IMG/VR virus record: IMGVR_UViG_3300008266_000114
Span: 1-43,344 of that record
Reading direction: 5' to 3' (one strand)
DNA: 43,344 nt
Origin: a virus
Shown here: piece after piece, positions 38,566 through 43,344 of the stretch
How positions within the stretch are numbered: the stretch's first letter is position 1
How the letters are laid out: each line of letters starts with the position of its first letter
The notes under the pieces: generated by a model
Databases searched by the model: none
What the model was told of the DNA's origin: nothing
The model's input: only the letters and a program-made list of their open reading frames with translations
Program-made: the position numbers and the translations under genes

Positions 38566-39507
38566 TCAGGCGCTGTTGACGGCGATCTGGACGATCTTCT
38601 TCTCCTGGGTCCGCGTCGCACCGACGTTTTCCTCGGACCAGATTTGCCAGTTGTAGTTCTTGTCCGGCCGCTGATCGACACGGTTCTCCAGCCCGCCCCA
38701 GCGGCCGAAGTGCATGCCGCTCTGGACCCACACCGGCAGGTAGCGGGTCGTCGAGGCGAGACCGCCCGGCGCGATGTAGGGCAGCGACAGCGGGTAGGTC
38801 GGCGTCACGCCGTCCGTCTCCGTCGCCTGCCATTCGACGTGCACGAAGTTGAAGCCCATGAACGTCGTGACACGGCCGTCCACGAGGGTCGGCTTGTCGT
38901 TGTAGTCCATGTTCGTGACCTGAAGCTCGCCGAGCAGGTTGTCGTGCTCGGTGGCCGTGATCGCGATGTAAGCCTGCTCGCGCGCCAGGTCGAGACCGGA
39001 CGCCATCAGCAGGCGCTTCGCGGTGCGGAGCTTGGGCACGTTCAGGCCCGAGTTCGCGCCGCCGACGTTCACGCCGACCTGCTGACCGGCGGGGAAGGTG
39101 ATCGTGGACAGGCCCTGTTCGCCGACCGCAGCCGGGGCGAAGAACGCCTGGCCGATTTCGTCGTCCTCGCCACGCCCGATGGAGTTGGCGATGGCGGTGG
39201 CGTAGGCCGACTTCAGGTCGATCAGGACGCGGACCACGTCGAGGTTGTCGATCAGGGTCGAGGAGGTGATCGAGTTCGGGTAGACCCAGCGCCGGTCGCC
39301 GGGCACCGAGAGGTGCGGCGTATCGGTGTGGCGGGCGCGGTTGCGGATACGGCCGATGGTGCCGACCTGATCGACCGGCGAGCCGGCCTTGCCGGTGTAG
39401 GAACCGCTCTCGACGAACATCGGCAGCTTGCGCGCGCCCTGCTGAAGCAGGTGTTCGACGTTGCGCGAAAACTGCAACACATGGTGCTGCTGGACGGTGA
39501 AGGACAT
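38566..39507 (-). CDS. Major capsid protein (Phage_capsid_2 type)
   Basis: 313 aa starting MSFTVQQHHVLQF, chosen for the GGGAG seven bases before the ATG. FSRNVEHLLQQGARKLPMFV, the GTIGRIRNRARHTDTPHL segment and DLKSAYATAIANSIGRGEDD agree with the PF19821-type HK97-fold capsid proteins. One gene, no visible frameshift form. Driven by its own promoter and ended by a UUCG hairpin, consistent with high output. Confidence 0.88.
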   Translation of the reverse strand: MSFTVQQHHVLQFSRNVEHLLQQGARKLPMFVESGSYTGKAGSPVDQVGTIGRIRNRARHTDTPHLSVPGDRRWVYPNSITSSTLIDNLDVVRVLIDLKSAYATAIANSIGRGEDDEIGQAFFAPAAVGEQGLSTITFPAGQQVGVNVGGANSGLNVPKLRTAKRLLMASGLDLAREQAYIAITATEHDNLLGELQVTNMDYNDKPTLVDGRVTTFMGFNFVHVEWQATETDGVTPTYPLSLPYIAPGGLASTTRYLPVWVQSGMHFGRWGGLENRVDQRPDKNYNWQIWSEENVGATRTQEKKIVQIAVNSA

Positions 39508-39643
39508 CGTGAACTCCCGCGAAGGGTTGAGATTTTCCAGGTATCGCGGTTGTCCAGCGGAATGCCGGGCCGACGTAATTGTCGGGGCTGTCGGGTCATG
39601 GGGCTTGTGCCTGTGGCGGCCCGTCAACCCCGACGCTTACGCA

Positions 39644-39673
39644 TGTGTAACTCTGAGTTTGCAGTCTTGTCAA
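39644..39673 (-). promoter_or_regulatory. Capsid promoter
   Basis: Minus-strand TTGACA (39673-39668), 18-base spacer, TACACA (39649-39644); with 17 bases the -10 is TTACAC. It lies in the longest non-coding gap of the late arm (39508-39733), directly after a terminator. The TTGACAAG octamer is shared with the packaging-operon leader. Confidence 0.55.
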
Positions 39674-39679
39674 CGAAGA

Positions 39680-39703
39680 AGCCCCGCCGGTCAGGGCGGG
39701 GCT
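39680..39703 (-). terminator. Intrinsic terminator after the scaffold gene
   Basis: Minus strand: AGCCCCGCC (39703-39695), six-base loop, GGCGGGGCT (39688-39680), then TTCTTCGTT. The T-rich tail runs straight into the capsid promoter -35, so the terminator and promoter share bases. Confidence 0.7.
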
Positions 39704-39733
39704 AGTTGGAGGATCACTCAAGGCGAACAGAAG

Positions 39734-40657
39734 TTAGCCGGCCTTCGCGTTGACCGCAAGCCGCGACAGAGCTTCCATCTCCTCCATCGCCGAGGCGCGA
39801 ACCTTCGGGTCATGGTGGTTATACCGGGCCATGAAGTTCTGGTCCTGGTAAAGCTGGTCGATCTTGGCCGAAGCCTGCGCCGGGTTCATGTTGGCGAAGC
39901 TCGGGGTCGTGCGCTGCTCGTTGCCGGGCGGGTTCGCCTCGACATAGTTCCGGCCGAAGAACTCAAACATCTTCGCGGCGCTCGCCGGGCCGAGGGCCTT
40001 CTCGATTGCCAGCGTGTGCTGCTCGGTCAGCCCGGCCGCCTTCACGGCCGCCTTGCCGGTCTCCACCTTCTTGTCGAACTCCGCACCCCACTCGGTCTGG
40101 AGCCCTTCGACTTCCGTGGCGTGGCGCTCGGTCTGCGCCGTCACAGCGTCGAGTTCGGCCGCCTTGTAGAGATCGGTGATGCCCTTCGCCTGCGCCTTGG
40201 TCAGGTTGTTCTTGTGGAACCAGTCCTTGGCGGTGTTGGCGAAGGTCGGATCGGCACCCTCGGGGATTTCGATCTCGTATTCCTTCGCCTCCTTCGGCTT
40301 GCCGAGCTTGTCGAAGATCGTGTCGAGCGCGGCCTTGTCGGTCTCGTCCTTCGGCAGCACGACCGTGCGGCCAGCCTTGTCAGCGCCGAACAGCTTCTCC
40401 AGGTTGCGGTAGCTGTCCGCGACGATCCCGGTGTCCGTGTCCTTGGTCCAGCCCTTGCTGTCGGCCCAAGCCTTGGCTTCGGGGTCCGCCGTCAGCCGCT
40501 CATACCACCCGCCGGCCGGGGGCTGCTGTTGCTGCTGGCCGCCGTCTCCAGCGCCGCCCGCGTTGCCGGCCCCGCTGTCCCCTGTGCCACCGCCTGCCGC
40601 GCCTTCCGGCGCACGCAGGATGCCGGAGCTCAAAAGCATCCGCTGATAGATCGTCAT
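39734..40657 (-). CDS. Scaffolding protein
   Basis: 307 aa, acidic. Residues 15-50 are Gly/Gln-rich and disordered; the centre is long and helical (DETDKAALDTIFDKLGKPKE, KAQAKGITDLYKAAELDA); the C-terminus has ASAKIDQLYQDQNFMARYN, a capsid-binding-type helix with an NHHDPKVRASAMEEM end. Composition and place between portal and capsid genes fit scaffolds that guide prohead assembly. Confidence 0.82.
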   Translation of the reverse strand: MTIYQRMLLSSGILRAPEGAAGGGTGDSGAGNAGGAGDGGQQQQQPPAGGWYERLTADPEAKAWADSKGWTKDTDTGIVADSYRNLEKLFGADKAGRTVVLPKDETDKAALDTIFDKLGKPKEAKEYEIEIPEGADPTFANTAKDWFHKNNLTKAQAKGITDLYKAAELDAVTAQTERHATEVEGLQTEWGAEFDKKVETGKAAVKAAGLTEQHTLAIEKALGPASAAKMFEFFGRNYVEANPPGNEQRTTPSFANMNPAQASAKIDQLYQDQNFMARYNHHDPKVRASAMEEMEALSRLAVNAKAG

Positions 40658-40941
40658 AGGTCTTCCTTCAGGTTGTGGAGGGTTCCGAGATCGAGGCTCA
40701 ACATGCGAACCAAGATGTCGAAGACCTGCCGCCTTCCGATTTGGACCCCCATTGCAACCGGGTCGATTGCCCCGGTCTCACGAGCGAGCGGGGGGCCGTC
40801 GCGCCCGTCGCCGTTGCACTCCTTCCGCAGGTACGCTGCGATCAGGCGAGCATTCTTGGTCAGGCCGCCGTCCGGCCCGTAGCACATCTGGCGAAGCGCC
40901 TGCTGGCGCACCCGCGCCTTGGTTCCCGGCTGGACGCTCAT
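40654..40941 (-). CDS. Small hypothetical protein before scaffold
   Basis: 95 aa (MSVQPGTKARVRQQAL...). Helical and basic, with LTKNARLIAAYLRKECN; the C-terminus reads GRRQVFDILVRMLSLDLGTL. Its stop overlaps the scaffold start (ATGA). Role unknown, perhaps a head-assembly factor. Confidence 0.65.
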   Translation of the reverse strand: MSVQPGTKARVRQQALRQMCYGPDGGLTKNARLIAAYLRKECNGDGRDGPPLARETGAIDPVAMGVQIGRRQVFDILVRMLSLDLGTLHNLKEDL

Positions 40942-40953
40942 TGCACCGGACCT

Positions 40954-41301
40954 TCAGGCGAAGAACAGCATCAGGTTCTGGATGTCGCCGGCCAGGATCG
41001 CCGTCGTATCGTTGTCAGGCGCGCCTCCGGTCAGCGCTATCGCCAAGCCCGTGCTGACGTAGAGCCCGGCCCCGAGGTCGATGTTGAAGCCGCCCGGTGG
41101 CAGGTAGAAGGCCGCCATCGGCGTGTCAGTCCCGACGACCGGCGCGGTCGCCTTCCTGTAGAGCTTCAGCCACTTGCCGGCGGCAGCGTCGCTGTTCCGG
41201 CCCGTTATCCTGAACAGCCTGCCGCTCGCGTTCTTCACGAGCAGCGGGTTCGTGTCGGCCGTCGAAGCGACTAGCCTGAAGGTGTCGGTGAACGTAAGCA
41301 T
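40954..41301 (-). CDS. Small beta-rich head protein
   Basis: 115 aa starting MLTFTDTFRLVAS at a TGATG overlap with the portal gene. Strand-rich (GRLFRITGRNSDAAAGKWLK, TDTPMAAFYLPPGGFNID); resembles small decoration or vertex proteins by composition only. Confidence 0.65.
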   Translation of the reverse strand: MLTFTDTFRLVASTADTNPLLVKNASGRLFRITGRNSDAAAGKWLKLYRKATAPVVGTDTPMAAFYLPPGGFNIDLGAGLYVSTGLAIALTGGAPDNDTTAILAGDIQNLMLFFA

Positions 41302-42956
41302 CAGATCACTCCTGTCGTCGATCCAGCCGGCGAGCCCTGGCTGATCTGTCTGGCCTCCGCAAAGTCCTTCGTCGCCTTGGCGATGCCGGGCAGTGCTTCG
41401 GCGATCTGCGCCGCCTGCGCGTTGGCCTGATCCGCCTGATCCTGCTCTGCCACTTCGTCGGCCGTGAACAGGATGTCCGGCGGCGCGCCGTTGATGTCGG
41501 CCAGGCGCTCCAGCGCGCGGCCCGTGTTGACCCGGCGGACGATCTTCTGGTCCCACTGCGCCATCTGCGTCGCGCTCTCCAACGTGCGCAGGATGCCGAC
41601 ACCCTCCTCGGCCTTGATCGCGCGGGTCAACGGGCTGTCGAACTCGACATCCAGGCCGCCGTCCTCGATAAGTTCGCGAGGCACGTCCTCGCTCGGTACC
41701 GCCCCGGCATGGAACAGGATGTCCAGTTCGCGCTCGATGATCGCGCCCAGGAACTCGGTGCGCAGGCGGCCGCCGACAGGCCCGAGCAGCGCGCCCTTCT
41801 CCTGGACAAGCTGCATCACTTCGGTCGCCGTCTTGCGGTCGCCCTGCTGTTCGATCAGCACCTGGAACAGGTTGATGAGGAACGCGCCGTTGATGGCCTG
41901 CCGGCGCTGGTTCATCAGTTCCAGCGTGAAGCCGGTCTCGCCCTGCGGACGCAGCGGCTTGATCCGGTCCGTGCCGTCCGGCGACAGGTAGCCGTAGTTG
42001 ATCGCGCCCGGCCGCACCGCGAACGGATCGAGACTGTCGGCATCGACCGCCATCCAGGTCGGATCGGTCACAAGCTGGCCGTAGCGCAGGCTGGTCTTCG
42101 CCATCTCCTGGAGCGTCAGGATGTCCGACAAGGCGTCCTGCGCCGGGCCGCGAGCGTAGATTTCGCGGGGCGCGGTGACGTACCGAGCGATGGCGAACGG
42201 GAAGGTCCGGTAGCCGCTCTCCTCGACGACGCAGTCCTCGCCGACGATGAACGTCACCGAGGCGAACTTCATGTGCTTGTTCTCGCGGCTGCGCGGATCG
42301 CGGTCGGCGCGCGGATAGACGGCCTTGCAGAACTTGACCTTCTTGTCGGGCGCGGTCTCGGCGTCCTTGCGCATCTTCTCGGGCAGCTTGTCTCCGAAGC
42401 GCTGGACTGCTTGGCGCAGGGTGTATTCGTGCACCCAGTAGGCCGTGTCGATGATGCCGTTGTGGTCCTCGTCAAACCAGATTTCCGAGAGGTGGATCGA
42501 GATGTAGCGGATGCCGGGCTTGGCGTCGTGGATGTAGAGCGCGCCGTTGCCGAAGGCCCCGAGCCCCATGTAGGTCTCGTAAGCGCGACTGGCGAAGTTG
42601 GCGCGCGGCGCGTAGCGCACGCTGAACAGCAGATCGGTCAGGCCCATGCAGAACCGCTGGACGTTCGGGTTGCGAACGTTGGACCGGTTCTTCGGGACGA
42701 GGTTGTGCCACTTGCTGGTCTGCGGCGTCACGAGCGTGTCGATGGCAGCGGCGAAGCGCGGGAGCGCCATCTGCGCCGTGCTATCGAAAATCTCCTGGTT
42801 CAGGTTCGTGCCCGACGCATAGGTCGTCGTGAACCCGATGCTCGTCGGGAGCACGACGCGGGCGATGCGCTCCCAGGTCGAGTTGAAGTTCACGCGATCC
42901 GACTGGAGCCGCTTGAGCCGGTCGTTCAGCGTCTTTGCAAGCTCCTCGCCGGCCAT
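41301..42956 (-). CDS. Portal / head-to-tail connector protein
   Basis: 551 aa, the T7 gp8 size class. N-terminus NDRLKRLQSDRVNFNSTWER, then VVLPTSIGFTT, FDSTAQMALPRFAAAIDTLV and TPQTSKWHNL agree with the T7-type connector family; later GAIIERELDILFHAG and FDSPLTRAIKAEE. It forms the dodecameric ring where terminase docks and the tail attaches. The C-terminal helix is Gln/Ala-rich (EQDQADQANAQAAQIAEAL). Confidence 0.92.
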   Translation of the reverse strand: MAGEELAKTLNDRLKRLQSDRVNFNSTWERIARVVLPTSIGFTTTYASGTNLNQEIFDSTAQMALPRFAAAIDTLVTPQTSKWHNLVPKNRSNVRNPNVQRFCMGLTDLLFSVRYAPRANFASRAYETYMGLGAFGNGALYIHDAKPGIRYISIHLSEIWFDEDHNGIIDTAYWVHEYTLRQAVQRFGDKLPEKMRKDAETAPDKKVKFCKAVYPRADRDPRSRENKHMKFASVTFIVGEDCVVEESGYRTFPFAIARYVTAPREIYARGPAQDALSDILTLQEMAKTSLRYGQLVTDPTWMAVDADSLDPFAVRPGAINYGYLSPDGTDRIKPLRPQGETGFTLELMNQRRQAINGAFLINLFQVLIEQQGDRKTATEVMQLVQEKGALLGPVGGRLRTEFLGAIIERELDILFHAGAVPSEDVPRELIEDGGLDVEFDSPLTRAIKAEEGVGILRTLESATQMAQWDQKIVRRVNTGRALERLADINGAPPDILFTADEVAEQDQADQANAQAAQIAEALPGIAKATKDFAEARQISQGSPAGSTTGVI

Positions 42957-42957
42957 G

Positions 42958-43146
42958 TCACTGTCCAGTCTTCGACGTGGTGCCCAGGTTCGGGAGGCCG
43001 GTGTCGCTCGTCAGGATCGTGGTGCGCCGACCCTGCTTGCGGGCGGCCTGGTCCTCGGCGTTGATCTTCGACGTGGCGTCGTCGATCTGCGGCGGCGGCG
43101 CGACGGGGGGCGGGGCCTTGGGTCCGCCGCCAAACAATCCACCCAT
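42958..43146 (-). CDS. Small Gly/Pro-rich protein between terminase and portal
   Basis: 62 aa (MGGLFGGGPKAPPPVAPPP...). AGGAGAA precedes the ATG. Similar short proteins lie next to terminase or portal genes in many podoviruses; function not established. It ends one base before the portal start. Confidence 0.65.
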   Translation of the reverse strand: MGGLFGGGPKAPPPVAPPPQIDDATSKINAEDQAARKQGRRTTILTSDTGLPNLGTTSKTGQ

Positions 43147-43158
43147 GGTCGTTCTCCT

Positions 43159-43344
43159 CTAGAGCTTCACTTCGCCTGTTCCGGCAGCTACCACAACGGG
43201 GGGCCTGTAGTCACCTCCCCACGAGACACGACGGTTCATGGTTCGCCCAAATCTGCGCCCCATCATCGCGTAGCGGCTCGCCGATATCAAGTCGTCCGCC
43301 AGTTTGACGAGCACGCCGTCCTTGCGGTGGTAGATGTTGAACTC
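43159..43344 (-). CDS. Terminase large subunit, 3' part
   Basis: The last 62 codons, ending in the TAG at 43159; bases 43231-43344 duplicate 1-114. After circularisation this completes the 485-aa terminase whose main part is at the left edge. The C-terminal tail (DYRPPVVVAAGTGEVKL) is the segment expected to touch the portal. Confidence 0.93.
   Translation of the reverse strand, partial: EFNIYHRKDGVLVKLADDLISASRYAMMGRRFGRTMNRRVSWGGDYRPPVVVAAGTGEVKL
43231..43344. repeat. Terminal redundancy, right copy
   Basis: Identical to bases 1-114; see the left copy. Remove one copy to close the genome at 43230 bp. Confidence 0.95.

Noticed and set aside
1-43344. Temperate lifestyle genes (integrase, CI-like repressor, att site)
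   Set aside because: None found; the HTH protein at 8096 lacks a typical repressor layout and no tyrosine or serine recombinase is seen.

Overview
The window looks like one complete, circularly permuted genome of a lytic tailed phage with short-tail (podovirus, T7-like) morphogenesis genes, about 43.23 kb once the 114-bp redundancy between the two ends is removed. Base composition is GC-rich and codons mostly end in G or C. This suggests a GC-rich proteobacterial host, with Alphaproteobacteria plausible; this is inferred from composition and from TTGAC-type promoters, not from a host marker. I see no integrase, no lysogeny cassette, no tRNA, no CRISPR array and no single-subunit RNA polymerase.

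The genome has two divergent arms that meet in a gene-free control region at about 4706-5310. The left part (1-4105, minus strand) is the packaging operon: small proteins, a candidate small terminase subunit, then the large terminase, which runs through the window edge and finishes at 43159-43230. A free-standing HTH-HNH endonuclease (4106-4705) sits between that operon and the control region.

The plus-strand arm (5311-22436) begins with a cassette array of small orphan genes (5311-8000) separated by a repeated double-hairpin element. Then comes the replication and recombination module: HTH protein, RusA resolvase, SNF2 helicase, DUF2800 nuclease, DUF2815 ssDNA-binding protein, family A DNA polymerase with 3'-5' exonuclease, endonuclease VII-like HNH protein, and a primase-polymerase/helicase. 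Four promoter-like sites here carry the same palindrome, GCATA-N6-TATGC.

The minus-strand arm, read from 43.2 kb down to 22.4 kb, holds the rest of virion assembly and lysis: portal, scaffold, major capsid protein, tail tubular proteins A and B, internal virion proteins including one with a transglycosylase-like domain, tail fibre, endolysin, Rz/Rz1 spanin pair and membrane proteins. The two arms end tail to tail with a 4-nt overlap at 22433-22436.

The observations I rate highest are: (1) a candidate overprinted gene at 17587-17853 inside the DNA polymerase gene, with a strong Shine-Dalgarno and a local drop in polymerase-frame GC3; (2) the four-site palindromic promoter/operator regulon, with an HTH protein as first gene; (3) the six double-hairpin elements between small gene cassettes; (4) an acidic-Trp C-terminus shared by six unrelated phage proteins.
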